DNA from: Didymella arachidicola
Taxonomy: Eukaryota > Ascomycota > Dothideomycetes > Pleosporales > Didymellaceae
Assembly: GCA_016630955.3 (NCBI GenBank)
Contig: CM049996.1
Location: 1,612,001 to 1,676,000 of the forward strand
Length of the DNA: 64,000 nucleotides
Direction: 5' to 3'
Each line of letters opens with the position of its first letter. Within the stretch, counting starts at the first letter, position 1. This document shows, piece after piece, positions 52,903 to 63,766 of the stretch. Under the pieces are notes generated by a model. That model was not told the DNA's origin. It did no database searches and saw only the letters and a list, made by a program, of their open reading frames with translations. The translations under genes were made by a program, and so were the position numbers.

Positions 52903-54111
52903 CTAGCGTCCTCTTTCCACATTGCTAAAATCAACAGTAAGGTATCTGGAGCCGGATGGTTCAGATCCAAAATCGCGCGAATGGACCTGCTGCAGCTCCT
53001 GATCCCTGTCCATGTCCTCCACCGTCAGACTCTTCGCTGGGGATGTGCCGTTTCCCTTGCCTGGGGAAGCCCAGCCCACCAATGTCATCGACTGGGTACC
53101 TCGACTCCCTCCACTACGGATGACTGAATCATGCGCCCGTGGACATTGGGCAGAAGATATAGTCCGATTCGTTGTGTGTGTCGTTGAATTTACTGTGCGA
53201 GCATGAGGATGGAAGGTCCATGGCTGCATGTTGTCAAACTCGCCAACCTCGAACAACTCTCGCAGGATCGTCCAAGTAAAGGGGATATTAGCAACAATGA
53301 CCGCCACAGAGGCTTCGCGGATGTACCAAAACATCCACGTGCGACCGTAGGGGTGCGCGAAAGAGTAGTAACTGTTGAGTGCGGCGGCTGAGATAACAAA
53401 GATGCCGATTGAGAAGATTCCGATGAGTACGAATTTGCGCTTCCAAGGCAACGTCGAACGTATCAACATTTGCAACGCGATAGACAGCATGATGATGTCC
53501 GATGAGATGTTGAAGACAGCTTTGGTGATTCGGTGGTGGAGGAGCGTGTTACATTGGGCCGAGTCGGTCGGTACGGCGTAGAACTCATGGAAGGGCCGAC
53601 ACCAGACAGCGAAGTAGAGAATTTGCATGACGACATACCCGATCGCTACATAGGCTGAGAGCACTGTGATCGCGATATTTTCGTTGCGCAAGGCCGTGCG
53701 TGTCAGTCGGTAGTACATGATGAGTAAACATGCTTTGCAAGCCCAGACGACGGAGATCTGCATCTGTTCTGTGACGATCATCATCTTGCTGCCGTACACG
53801 CGTTGCGATAATTGATCGTCGTTGAGTGCGCTGAAGTTGTAGTCCGGGGGCTCCAGGTTGGATCCAGCCTTCCACCATCTGTTCGATACGGCCATCAAGG
53901 CGGTGTAGGTGGTGAGTACGAAGACGCCCATGATCCAATCATCCGCTTGGAGGCCTCTTATCGAGCGGAACAGAATGCGCCGTGCAATGCTATGACGTGT
54001 CAGCCTACTGCACAGCCTCACGATAAAGTGATAAGCTTACAGTCTGGCGATGATCATACCTAGGCCGCAGATGTACCATAACCACGACTCACGACTAAAG
54101 TGCATAGCCAT
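52903..54111 (-). CDS. Fungal rhodopsin-like / PTH11-type integral membrane protein
   Basis: Two exons, 54041-54111 and 52903-53989, with a 51-nt intron; 385 residues. Splicing gives GMIIARLIARRILFRSIRGL then QADDWIMGVFVLTTYTALMA, where the DDW motif is typical of this fungal family. Seven hydrophobic segments can be counted over residues 10-275 (including VWACKACLLIMYYRLTRT, VLSAYVAIGYVVMQILYFAV, KAVFNISSDIIMLSIALQML, FVLIGIFSIGIFVISAAALN, ASVAVIVANIPFTWTILREL). YFAVWCRPFHEFY and NSYYSF are further landmarks. The C-terminal 100 residues are hydrophilic and Ser/Thr-rich, probably cytosolic. Such proteins are surface receptors or sensors in filamentous fungi; the first, PTH11, acts in host-surface sensing. 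No CFEM domain is present. Ligand unknown. Confidence 0.82.
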
Positions 54112-54935
54112 GGCAAGAGATAGGGGCGATGAGACCGTCACTGAAGGCTGCGCGTTGCTATCCGGAGTCCAAATTGGTCTTGAAGATTAGGAGAGGCCGA
54201 AGGTGCATATTGTGACGCGTTGTGTTCTTTGTTGACGAATTCAGGGTTTCTGAACGGGAGACAAGTGGAATGATTCAGGATGGGCAGCAAGAAGTTGCAG
54301 AGTAGACGACTGTCCAGCAGCAGAATGAGGTGGAAGAAGAACAGAGGAAGAGGACTGCGCGAACCCAAGCCGAGCTGAACACAACAAGATGAGATGATGC
54401 GGTAGCTAGTGCGCTGGTGTATGATTCGTTGATAGGCGCGTGGCGGGGTATCGCGCTAAGCGGTGCAGGGCATTGGTCTACCGGACGCGTCCGCTGCACG
54501 GCTTGTCAACACGGCTACTCGGTTGCTCCGGATGATTCGCAAGCCTAATGTCCCTTCATTTACGTCATTTGTCTCAATGTGAGCTGCTTATTCCCTGCAG
54601 TGTAGGGGGTCAGGCCCTGCTGCCATCACACGATTGATAGAAGAGGACATTCAATCAGGGGCACCAAGTCGTTTCCAGGGCCGAAAAGCCAAACAAATGT
54701 GCTCAGGGAACGGACCACGTACGTGATCAAGGTCTCAGGCATGCCCATAAGACCGAGTGCAGACTCGGAGTCTGGACGTCTGTCTGGATCGAGGAACTCG
54801 CGCAGTGGAGTCTCACATAGCGAAGGATGCAATATCGGACGTGAACCTCGTTGAACACGCTGGACCTGGCGATCGGCGGCCACTCAACAGCTGATATTAT
54901 TGCTCCACGAGCTGGGGCTCGCCCACATGACTGCA
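54112..54935. other. Intergenic, no gene recognised
   Basis: About 0.8 kb upstream of the rhodopsin-like gene, containing its promoter. No gene-like frame. It ends at a small foldback element. Confidence 0.5.
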
Positions 54936-55012
54936 CCACCTAGACAAAAAAAAGTCGGACACTTTTGATGAGGTTAGTGGCCAAAGGTGTCCGATATTTT
55001 TTGTCCAGGTGG
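54936..55012. mobile_element. 77-bp foldback element (MITE-like) with 8-bp direct repeats
   Basis: The left arm begins CCACCTAGACAAAA and the right arm ends TTGTCCAGGTGG; the two arms pair over about 30 bases with one indel and few mismatches, leaving a loop of about 14 nt. TGACTGCA occurs immediately outside at 54928-54935 and 55013-55020, like an 8-bp target duplication. No coding capacity. 8-bp duplications are typical of hAT-type transposons, but the family is not determined. Confidence 0.65.
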
Positions 55013-55290
55013 TGACTGCACCGAACTTAATTGTTTACGCTCGAAATCATCCCGAGGTCATGAAAGCGCCTGCAAGTCCGTTTCCGTCCATTTTATCTGG
55101 TCTGTTAGGCCGGCATACAACTCGATTAGCTCAACCACAAGACCAGACGATGGCAGGTTCAAAGTGGTGACCATCTGCAGCCCTACATCACCAATCGGCA
55201 TCACTGCTGCGAGCATTCTCAAGATTCGACCATAGCTCGAGACCTATACTGTCTATTTACATCTCTTATATAATCCTTAGTAAAATAGTA

Positions 55291-55335
55291 ACGCCAACTA
55301 CCACCGGATGGCGCACCCCACCGGAATGGCGCACC
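55291..55335 (+). repeat. Left terminal inverted repeat, family C
   Basis: Starts ACGCCAACTACCACCGG and contains two related sub-units CCACCGGATGGCGCACC and CCACCGGAATGGCGCACC, likely paired transposase-binding sites. Partner at 57080-57124. Confidence 0.95.
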
Positions 55336-55371
55336 TTGCCAAGACCACACCTCTTTTGACCACCACCAACG

Positions 55372-57006
55372 ATGTCGCAACAAATTGATCTTGAATTACT
55401 TTCTCGTGAAGATAGAATTAAGCTTGCTATTAGAGCTATTAATTCTAATGCGAACCTAAGCCAGCGACGCGCTGCTGCTGTCTACAACGTGCCTGAAAGT
55501 ACTCTTCGAAGGCAACGCGCCAAACCAGCTTCTCAACGCGTTATCTACCCCAATTGCTCTCGGCTTACAAAGCAAGAAGAGGAGGTGCTTGTTCAACATA
55601 TAAGAAAGCTTGACGCGCGAGGATTTGCTCCTACGCTTACTTATGTGCGAGAGATGGCTGATCAACTGTTGGCTGCTCGCGATGGGGGCAAGGTTGGAGA
55701 AAACTGGACCTACAGGTTTATCCAGCGGAAACCTGAGGTTAGGTCTCAGGTTTCTAGACTGAGAGATTACCGGAGAGTTCTGTGCAGCGATACAGCAATT
55801 ATCAGTCCCTGGTTCGACCTTATACGCAACGTTAAAGCCAAGTACGGCATCCTGGACCAAGATACCTACAACTTTGACGAGACTGGCTTCCAGATAGGCG
55901 TTGGAGGGTCAGTTAAGGTAGTGACTGCGTCTGAGAGACGTCGTGCACCACTCAGCCTTCAGCCTGGCGATCGTGAGTGGATAACTTTGATTGCTTGTAT
56001 CAACGCGATGGGCTGGTCTGTCCCACCCTTCTTCATCCTCAAAGCAAAGCACCACGACAAGGCCTGGTACGTTAACAACCCAAAAGATTGGAGGATTGGG
56101 GTTAGCAAGAATGGCTGGACTACTAATGAGCTTGGCCTTGCCTGGCTAAAGCACTTTATCCAGCACACAGAGGCTGCTACTGTAGGTAGCCATCGGCTGC
56201 TGATTATCGATGGCCACGAGAGTCACAAGTCGCTCGAATTCCAGAATCTCTGCGAGGAAAGCAAGATTATTGCCCTCTGTATGCCTCCGCACGCCTCTCA
56301 CATCCTGCAGCCACTTGACGTTGGGTGCTTTGCCCCGCTGAAGCAGGCGTACAAGAAGGAGATCAAAAGCTTGGCAGACAGTTACATTACCCACGTGGAC
56401 AAAAAGGCCTTCTTAGCAACGTTTCAACCAGTATACAACAAGGCAATCTCAAAGAGCAACATCTTATCAAGCTTTAGAGCAACTGGCTTGGTCCCACTTG
56501 ACCCAGAGGCGGTGCTGTCAAGGCTTGAAGTTAAGCCTCGTACGCCAACACCGCCTCTGCCTGGGCCTACCAACTGGCAACCTAAAACACCAACCAACGC
56601 GATTGAAATTGATAGCCAAACAACTCTTATTATTAAGAGGATAAGAGAACATAGGAGTTCCTCTCCTGACTCAATTATTGAGATGGTCCTACAGGTTAAA
56701 AGGGGGTCTGCAAAGAGGGACTATTCGCACACGCTACTTGAGGCAAGGATAGCCCAGCTTGAACAGGCAAACAAGGCTGCTTCTGAGCGTAAGAGGCGTA
56801 AAAAGAAGCGGATTCAGGAAGGCGGGACTCTCTCGCAGGCAGAGGCAGAGGAAATACTAAAGGAGAAAGACGCTAAGGCTGAGACTAAGGGAGAAGGTGC
56901 GCAGGTAGGTAGCAGTAGTAAAGTTAAACGGTGCTGTACAACATGCGGCAGGATAGGGCATAATAAGCGCACTTGCCAGCAAGATGTAATAGAGATAGAG
57001 GATTAA
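55372..57006 (+). CDS. Fot1/pogo-type transposase with C-terminal zinc knuckle, family C
   Basis: An intact 544-residue frame without introns. The N-terminal helix-turn-helix (SQRRAAAVYNVPESTLRRQR) is followed by a Tc5/CENP-B-type domain (GENWTYRFIQRK) and the DDE_1 core with Asp169 (NFDETGF), Asp280 (IIDGHESH) and Asp316 (LQPLDVGCF). A CCHC knuckle lies near the end: C522-x2-C525-x4-H530-x4-C535. The residue spacing matches the family B enzyme exactly, so the two are close relatives, but their terminal repeats are unrelated by eye. It moves its own element by cut and paste at TA. Intact frame and near-perfect ends suggest recent activity. Confidence 0.93.
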   Translation: MSQQIDLELLSREDRIKLAIRAINSNANLSQRRAAAVYNVPESTLRRQRAKPASQRVIYPNCSRLTKQEEEVLVQHIRKLDARGFAPTLTYVREMADQLLAARDGGKVGENWTYRFIQRKPEVRSQVSRLRDYRRVLCSDTAIISPWFDLIRNVKAKYGILDQDTYNFDETGFQIGVGGSVKVVTASERRRAPLSLQPGDREWITLIACINAMGWSVPPFFILKAKHHDKAWYVNNPKDWRIGVSKNGWTTNELGLAWLKHFIQHTEAATVGSHRLLIIDGHESHKSLEFQNLCEESKIIALCMPPHASHILQPLDVGCFAPLKQAYKKEIKSLADSYITHVDKKAFLATFQPVYNKAISKSNILSSFRATGLVPLDPEAVLSRLEVKPRTPTPPLPGPTNWQPKTPTNAIEIDSQTTLIIKRIREHRSSSPDSIIEMVLQVKRGSAKRDYSHTLLEARIAQLEQANKAASERKRRKKKRIQEGGTLSQAEAEEILKEKDAKAETKGEGAQVGSSSKVKRCCTTCGRIGHNKRTCQQDVIEIED

Positions 57007-57079
57007 TTTAAGCTATTGTACGTTTAAATTTCTTGTTGTGGTGCTGAAATATTGAGGTGTAAAGATAAATTTGCTACAG

Positions 57080-57124
57080 GGTGCGCCATTCCGGTGGGGT
57101 GCGCCATCCGGTGGTGGTTGGCGT
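57080..57124 (-). repeat. Right terminal inverted repeat, family C
   Basis: Reverse complement of 55291-55335 with one mismatch (GGTGGTGG against GGTGGTAG). Followed by TA. Confidence 0.95.
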
Positions 57125-57126
57125 TA

Positions 57127-57319
57127 TGTTTATTATTTCAAAGAAGCTGTAATAGCAGTAGGGTCTTGGTACAAGTAAGCAGGTTGCCCAGGTAAGCAGC
57201 TCGCCTGTGGAGTACGTTAGCCCTATAGCCCTATTCAAATACGTGCTTGTTAGGGTAATTGAGTGCGTTACGCGAATTCGCAAAGTACGTGCATCTACGC
57301 ATCACGCGCACAGACACGG
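57127..57319 (+). mobile_element. Orphan right end of family A transposon
   Basis: The last 23 bases (57297-57319) match the family A terminal repeat (GCATCACGCGCACAGACACGG) before TA at 57320-57321, and GCGTTACGCGA at 57265-57275 matches the subterminal sequence at 1884-1894. No transposase or left end is nearby, so it is a deletion remnant or a non-autonomous derivative. Confidence 0.65.
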
Positions 57320-57433
57320 TATTAGTCAGCAAGGGTCCGGACATGGCATCCGAACGCCGAAATCTTGAAGCTGGAATCGCCTACGGCCTCCTCCTGAGGT
57401 CACGACAGCTGTATCACAGTCAGGCAGACCGAG

Positions 57434-60100
57434 ATGTCTCCCCCTGTTCAGGATGGATCGACTCGCGTGGCAGCGAAACCGAACTCAGCGTATGTGACCG
57501 CCTTCAAGAACATTCGTGCTGCCATTGGTCGATAAGTGGCTGAGGCTTGTTAGATGTCTAACCTGTCGCAAGAAGAAGGTGAAATGTTCGGGGAGCCAGC
57601 CATGCCAGTACTGCGAGAAGCGAAACATTGAATGCACATTTCCTGGCAATGGTCGACGAAAAGTGTATCCGGTGGCGTATATACAGAACCTGCAGGATCG
57701 GGTATCTCGTTATGAAGCCTCGGATGACACGAGCGCCCTGTCCCCTACAATATTTATTCCCAGTTCGACGCCGCAGATGTCTCCAACTGGCCACAGATCT
57801 GTTCAAACTTCGCCAGCACCACCCTCGCCGCTGCCGTCTGCGTCTCGACGATCTCCTTCTGTTCCTCCTGTGGCCGTAACCTCTACCACCGCCGCTTCTC
57901 AGGCACGTGGCTGTGTTACCACCTCGCCATCTTCTAGTGAGTCCAGTCTGATCCGTAAAGCCTGTTCAATCTACTCTATGCATACTTGATACTTATCTTC
58001 GGGAAGCTATACAGGTGGATGCTTCCTTGAGCTCCAATCACACCTTCGGAACAAGGGTACAGGATCTATTCGCCCGTAACCAACATGCCGAGGACCGTGT
58101 ATCTGCTGGTCCAACCCACAGCTCTGGCGAAAACAATCTTCTAGCCTCGCCAAGATCATATTTTGGTATTGATCTTCCCTCAAAGAGTGAAGCTTACCAA
58201 TACCTGCGTACAGTCACATTCTACGTAGGGTATACTCAATATCACTTCAACGTGCGCGAGGTGTCTGATCAGATGTATGCTCTTTTTGAGAATGCAGAGA
58301 CCGAGGCACAAACACGGATACAAACGTTGCAGTTCTTGGAGGTAGTTCTCATCTTCTCATTAGGCAAGTTACTGGCGGGCGTCATTGACGACGCAGATAA
58401 TCCACCCGGACATGCGTCTTTTAAACATGTGACGAAACTATTGCCAAACATAGACGAGCTACGTGCACAGGGTGCCCTTGGAGTCGAAGTACCGTCATTA
58501 ATAGCGCTTTATCTGCAATGTGCGGATCTGAAAGACGAAGCTCACGTATACGTATGATGGCTGCCCATCATGACATCGTACATGTCTAATTAGAAATAGG
58601 CGAATACTGCTTTGAGATTGGCTTTCGCACAAGGGTTCCATCAGTCACAGCGTGCCAGCCTCTTCAAGCAATCCCAAAATGTACACAACAACCGCTTGTT
58701 CTGGACTGTCTACATGCAGGAGAGGTGCGTATCCTCATGTGTAATAGTGTATGCTTTGCTAATGTGAATGGATTTGCTAGACGTCTAGCCGCGGCGACCT
58801 GCAGTCCTTTCAGCATTGAAGATAGCTGCATCAAATGTGAATTGCCCGCAGACTCTCCGGGTTTTGTACCAGCGATGCCATTGCGAATAAATATCGAAGT
58901 TGGGCAAATAATCCCTCGCATCTTGAATGGTACCGAGTTCTGATCGCATGAGCAATGCAGAAGTCGGGTTCGCTAATTCGTCTACAGTAATCTACGGATC
59001 CGGCAATCATACCGAGGGCTCTTTCCCCTCATCAGTACAGGCTATATTACACTCGATACACGGGGTAGCGCAGAATCTCTCCAGTCGACAGTCTCTTGAC
59101 CTACCTGGCCAGCATAACGATCTATCACTGAGAACAGCAGCCTCACTTCATTCAATGCTTTATCAGGTATGCCACATACCCTGATATCCTCATTGTGCTC
59201 ACTTTCACAGACAGCAATGTTGACGACTCGACCAATACTGCTTCACGTCGCAAAGTCTATCCTAGAAGATCCTGTTGCCGCACGTGCCGATCTCGCAGCT
59301 TCACCGTTCGAGCGACTTTGTTGGACCTGCTCTGAGGCAGCTTCCCGATTGCTCAAGATTGTACTTTCACTACGAGAGAAGAACATCCTAGGTTAGTACA
59401 GAGGGCAGTTTTTTTTTGGGACCAATGGGCTGACACTAACGTACTAGCAATCTACGGTTTCAGCGAGTTTGAGGCAATTACCTCAGCGGCATCGGTGATG
59501 ATACTGTCGGCTATTGTGGAATCCGATAGTCATAATGTCAAGGGTCGATCAGCTCAAGGAGTTCTTGATGCCCTGGAGATTCTTCACTATCTGGGGCTCA
59601 AAGGAAATTCCATCGCTTCGCAGAGGCATTCAGAACTCCAGCGATTGTGGCACCATGTAGCCGCTCGGTTCTGTTCTCGCTCTGGGTCCGTGCCAACGAA
59701 TATGGATCCTTCTGTACCGCCTGTGGAGTCTTTCCCGTCCGAAAGACCGCAGGGGTCCAATACAACAGGCGGGGACATCCAAGCAATGAGAGAAGAGATG
59801 AGAGACGCCAATAGATACGAACTGGGGGAGATCACAGCTTTCGACGTATCGCAACAATACCAACTACCAGAAACCGGCGACGCGATCAACGAGAACTATA
59901 ACTTGGAATTGGATCAGTGGACTAATGACATATCACAGTTCTGGGAGTCTTCTATGGGCAGTACATTTGATGGCTTGATGACGTTGTCTGCAGAAGAGAA
60001 TAGCGACTATCGCTTTATCTTCAAAAACAACGACTTCGCAGGAAGCAACATGGAGGGATTTGTCCAATTAGAGGAGCAGCTGCTGGGTTTAGCTAGATAA
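57434..60100 (+). CDS. Zn2Cys6 (Gal4-type) fungal transcription factor
   Basis: Eight exons: 57434-57489, 57554-57936, 58007-58545, 58600-58724, 58781-58929, 58988-59166, 59211-59391, 59448-60100. Introns are 44-70 nt, all GT-AG; phases close to 754 residues. Splicing exon 1 to 2 completes the zinc cluster C20-x2-C23-x6-C30-x5-C36-x2-C39-x6-C46, which directly supports the start at 57434. A linker and short coiled coil (YIQNLQDRVSRYEA) and a Ser/Pro-rich region follow. The middle homology (Fungal_trans) domain spans about 185-480 (ALRLAFAQGFHQ, NNRLFWTVYMQERRLAA). The acidic C-terminus may be an activation domain. The acceptor at 58006 is the least certain. As the nearest regulator it may control the aldolase and permease downstream. 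Confidence 0.88.
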
Positions 60101-60161
60101 TTGTATTGAGATTGTACAGTCCCATTCGAGCCCCGTATCGCACTCTTTTTCGAATGTTGTT

Positions 60162-61038
60162 CTATGACGGTCTAGTTTTGTTTGCTTCCAATGCTCTTAA
60201 CTCCTTGACCGAGCTTCCCATGAATCGCGTCATCATCGACATGTCATGTTGCACGACAATCCAGCGAGCGTGGTATTCGACAATGCATTTCTCAATGAAG
60301 TCCGGCCGGTCGTATATCCCTGCGATTGCTAACATCTTTCCGTGTCGGCTTGCGGCACTGGCAATCTTGCCCATGGCGTTTTGGAAAATAGGATTATCCC
60401 ACTGTCCTGGAATACCCAACTCGATGGACAGATCATTCGTTCCCACCATAATTACGTCGACACCATCCATAGCAGCGATTCTGTCGACGTTGTTGACCGC
60501 TTCCTCGCTCTCCATCATGACGAAGACTGACGATTGCTCCGAGTTACCTTGAGCGACTACCTCTGGAATGGGACGCGACTTATAGTTATAGTGAGGCAGT
60601 GCACCAGTTATGGATCGTTTGCCAAGGGGCGGGTACTTGCAAGCGTTTACTGCATCGGCAGCTTGTTCTGCACACGAAACACATGAGCATTCGTGTATAT
60701 CCACATTGGAAGCATCGACAGTACATACCGACTGTATCCACGTGAGGAAAGATGACTCCTTGCGCACCGCCATCCAACACTCGCTGCACGAATCCAGGAC
60801 CACACTGTCTGGGTACGCGCACGAAAGGAGAGAGCCCCGCCGAGAGTGCTCCAAGCGAAAGTTCGCTCGCCGTGTCCAAACTCAACACAGAGTGCTCGAG
60901 GTCAATGAAAAGGCTGTCGAATCCAGCATTTGCTGCGATAATTGGAAGCTCTTTACATGTGATGCATTTGATGCCAAACGCGGTGCAGACTTTCCCCAGC
61001 TTAGCTGCGGCAATGAGTGAATTTGGGAAAGCAGTCAT
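60162..61038 (-). CDS. HpcH/HpaI-family aldolase (2-oxo-3-deoxy-acid aldolase type)
   Basis: Two exons, 60729-61038 and 60162-60667, with a 61-nt GT-AG intron; 271 residues from the ATG at 61038. An upstream in-frame ATG at 61218 gives an Arg-rich leader judged non-coding, although a targeting peptide cannot be excluded. Family landmarks are DSLFIDLEHS (Asp46, Glu48, His49), VRVPR with Arg74, GGAQGVIFPHVDTV, KYPPLGKRS, a metal-ligand glutamate in MMESEEAV, and VDVIMVGTNDLSIELGIPGQ. HpcH/HpaI enzymes use a divalent metal to cleave 2-keto-4-hydroxy acids into pyruvate and an aldehyde, usually in aromatic or sugar-acid breakdown. It sits tail to tail with the regulator, 61 bp apart, and shares orientation with the permease. 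Confidence 0.9.
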
Positions 61039-61368
61039 TTTGGTGGAATAGGTTGCAAATAAGTCATCAGCCAGAGCTGTGTCTGTAGATAACGTCCTTT
61101 TAGACGTTCTACGGTAGTCGGCCCGGCTGCAGCCTTTCCCGAACAGAGAACTCCGGCAATTAGTCTCGGCTCGAACAAGATCAGCAGTCCTCGGACGTAG
61201 CGACCGAGCTTGACGCACACAGTCTATCGGTTCTGCTTGATCGCTATCATCTGCCAGGGTGCACGCTCAATTCGACAGATCTCTTTATCTTTCCATGCAT
61301 TGCCACAGTCCCCATTGTGGCGAGATTGCTAGAGCCCAACTCGCTCCAATTAGGCGTATCTCCCATTA
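61039..61368. other. Intergenic, aldolase upstream region
   Basis: Holds the promoter of the aldolase gene and runs to the TA before the 61.4-kb MITE. No motif identified. Confidence 0.5.
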
Positions 61369-61627
61369 CGAAGAAGCTCGTTTTTCACGAGGAATAACTC
61401 GCAGGAACATTATAACATGCCTCCTCCTTATGCTTGTAAGTACGTAACACTACAACAGGTTTATAATTAAAGTTGTATAACTATGTAGAAAGAGTAATTC
61501 TCTATCTATCTAGATATTATCCCTTTAAATTTATGCAAAGGTGTTGTCGCTATAGCGTGTATAATAGAGAGAGTTTAATCAATGCTCTAGCTAGTGATTC
61601 CTCATAAAAAAAAAACGAGCTTCTTCG
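61369..61627. mobile_element. 259-bp MITE with TA target duplication
   Basis: The left end CGAAGAAGCTCGTTTTTCAC matches the right end ...AACGAGCTTCTTCG in reverse complement. Similarity continues inward (GAGGAATAACT against GAGGAATCACT) across an A/T run of different length, giving terminal repeats of about 35-40 bp. TA lies outside both ends (61367-61368 and 61628-61629). The interior is AT-rich and non-coding. TA flanks suggest Tc1/mariner-type mobilisation, but the ends do not match families A, B or C. Confidence 0.75.
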
Positions 61628-61693
61628 TACGGCTAATGCTCTGCTTGATTTATTTGAACAACTTCTGTATAACAGTCCTCCGGACCCTTCCCG

Positions 61694-63546
61694 CTAGGTC
61701 GAATCGCTGTCAGTCTCGACTTCTTGAAAATCTCGTCTGCCTGTCATCATGTCGACCTCACCAGCCTTGACCCGTCGTGTGCCTTTGAGGAGTTTCCAGC
61801 CCACAATATTGACCACAAAGATAATGTTTCCAAGACATCTTAAAATAAAAGTGTCCAATTTGAAATGAGGAATAAACGCATCGTAACCTGGTTCGATGTT
61901 AGTTAAGTTATTGGTCCAGAATCATCCGCTTACCGCTGAAGACGACTACGAGGAGTGAGATAAACAAGGCATAATAGGATCCATACGGCTGCAATGCGCC
62001 AACGTATGGAAGCGCCCTGAAGGATATCTTCTGGGCCTTCAATGCTCGTCGGAACGAGATGTGTGATACAAGAAGTGCGATCCAGTTGAGAACGGCAAAG
62101 ATCGTGACCAGACTGACGAAGTAACCGAACACGGTGACCGAAGACTTGGATGCGTTCATGTATGCCAACACGATGAAAGAAGCAGATAAGGCCACAGCGT
62201 ATATTGGATTGCCGTTTGCGGTGGTTTTTGCGAAAATCTTTGGCGCTTGTTCATCTTTGGCAAGGCCGTATAGAGATCGAGATGCACAGTAGATATCTAT
62301 GATGTTCCTTTAGTAAACCTGGTTCAACAGAATCATTTTGCACGCGTTCAGACTGACCTGAACTTGCTGCGCTGAGCGTGAAAACCAACAACGATGCATT
62401 GATGATATCTGGTAAGACGCGAATGCCCGCGATATTGGCGGCGACAACAAAAGGAGATGCGACTATACGGCCAGCAAGTCAATTTCCATGCAGAATGGCA
62501 TAATTGTGATTGTCGGGACTCACCTGCACTCGTCGACTGCTTAGTCGCTCCGAGTAGTTGTGGGCTGTTTGAAGGTACAGCCATACCGAGCACCAAGACA
62601 CCAATGATGTAGAAGCACGAAATTCTCCAGAATGTTTGCTTTACGGCCCTGGGAATATTTTTCCGGGGGTTTGGTGTCTCGCCGAAGGTCATGCCAACGA
62701 CCTCTGTTCCAGTGTATGCGAAACATGCCTGGCACATACAGGCCCACCAGCCTAGGAAGCGGCCAGTGGCTCCTTTCTTGAGGTACTCGTTGAAGGCCCC
62801 CGGATTGTTCCAGTACTGGAAGCCAGATCGGTGGTGATTTGGTCCACCGCCAAGCGAGACAACCAGACACACGATGATCAAAGTGGTCATGACAACGACT
62901 TTTACAGAGGCCAGTACGAATTCGGTCTCTCCAAACGTGCTCACATGAAAGACCTGATGAATGTGAGCAATTTTGAAGAAGCGCCTAAAGGGGATATTAC
63001 GTTGATAGCTATAGTAATCACCCCGAAGATAGTGATCCAGATGGCGACATTGAGATCCGGTCTCCAATATCTGACCACAAGACCCGCAGCTGTAAGGTTC
63101 GTCGGTGTTGCGAGACAGTATTTGAAAAAATATTTCCAGCCTGTAGCAAACCTGCGTCGGACGTCAGTAACTCTCTGCGCTGTGTGCTCTAGCTGCACAT
63201 ACCCGAGAGCAGGATCGACGATGCGAGTAGCATAGCCACCAAACCCTTTGTTCATGGGAAGGAAAGCAGCCATCTCCCCAAGGCCCGTCATGACGAAAAA
63301 TACGGTCGCACCGACAAGAAGATAGCTTATCAAGACGCTTCCGGGACCGCCTCGCACAAGAGCCGTCCCAGAACCGATGACGAGTCCCGTTCCAATCGCA
63401 CAGGCGATGGAGAACATAAAGACGTGTCGTGGCTTGAATTCTCGTCGAAGCTCATCTGCTTGTTCCGCCTGGCCCTCAGCAGTGGACTGAACATGATTGA
63501 GCTGTCCCATTTGGGATTGCTTCTCATCGTTGACATTTTTCTCCAT
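61694..63546 (-). CDS. Amino-acid permease (fungal YAT family, APC superfamily)
   Basis: Six exons: 63203-63546, 63001-63151, 62524-62953, 62358-62462, 61934-62296, 61694-61887. Introns are 46-61 nt and phases close to 528 residues. After a hydrophilic cytosolic N-terminus (MEKNVNDEKQSQMGQLNHVQ) the signature first helix is clear (AIGTGLVIGSGTAL then RGGPGSVLISYLLVG). About twelve membrane segments follow, with further family marks: MNKGFGGYATR, FGETEFVLASVKV, FAYTGTEVVGMTFGE, NPRKNIPRAVKQTFWRI, and SRSLYGLAKDEQAPKIF. The enzyme family imports amino acids with protons across the plasma membrane. The first intron is 51 nt and stop-free, so retention would keep the frame. Its direction matches the aldolase, suggesting uptake of a substrate feeding that step; the pairing is inferred. 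Confidence 0.9.
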
Positions 63547-63766
63547 GGCTGTGCAATATGCAGTAGGTAAAAAAAAAATAGAACGGGAAGGTAAGTCAGG
63601 GATCAGCAAAGGATTTCGCCTGTCCGCAGAGCTGAGGAAGTGACTTTAACATGGTAGATCCCGTGCTCCGAAGCCCTCCAAACTCTATCATAGTGGGATT
63701 CGGGGCCAGACACCGACTGTGTGCCTGGGATGGACTTGATATCTACCCGACCGAAATTGGCCTATA
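63547..63766. other. Permease upstream region
   Basis: 220 bp between the permease start and the family B transposon. An A-run (AAAAAAAAA) at about 63570-63578 lies just before the ATG. The transposon insertion could affect this promoter. Confidence 0.5.

Larger units (their letters stand above)
55291..57124 (+). mobile_element. Complete Fot1/pogo-type transposon, family C
   Basis: 1834 bp, with 45-bp terminal inverted repeats (55291-55335 and 57080-57124) differing at one position. TA flanks both ends (55289-55290 and 57125-57126). One intact transposase gene runs left to right. Immediately right of it, at 57127-57319, lies an orphan end of family A. Confidence 0.95.
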
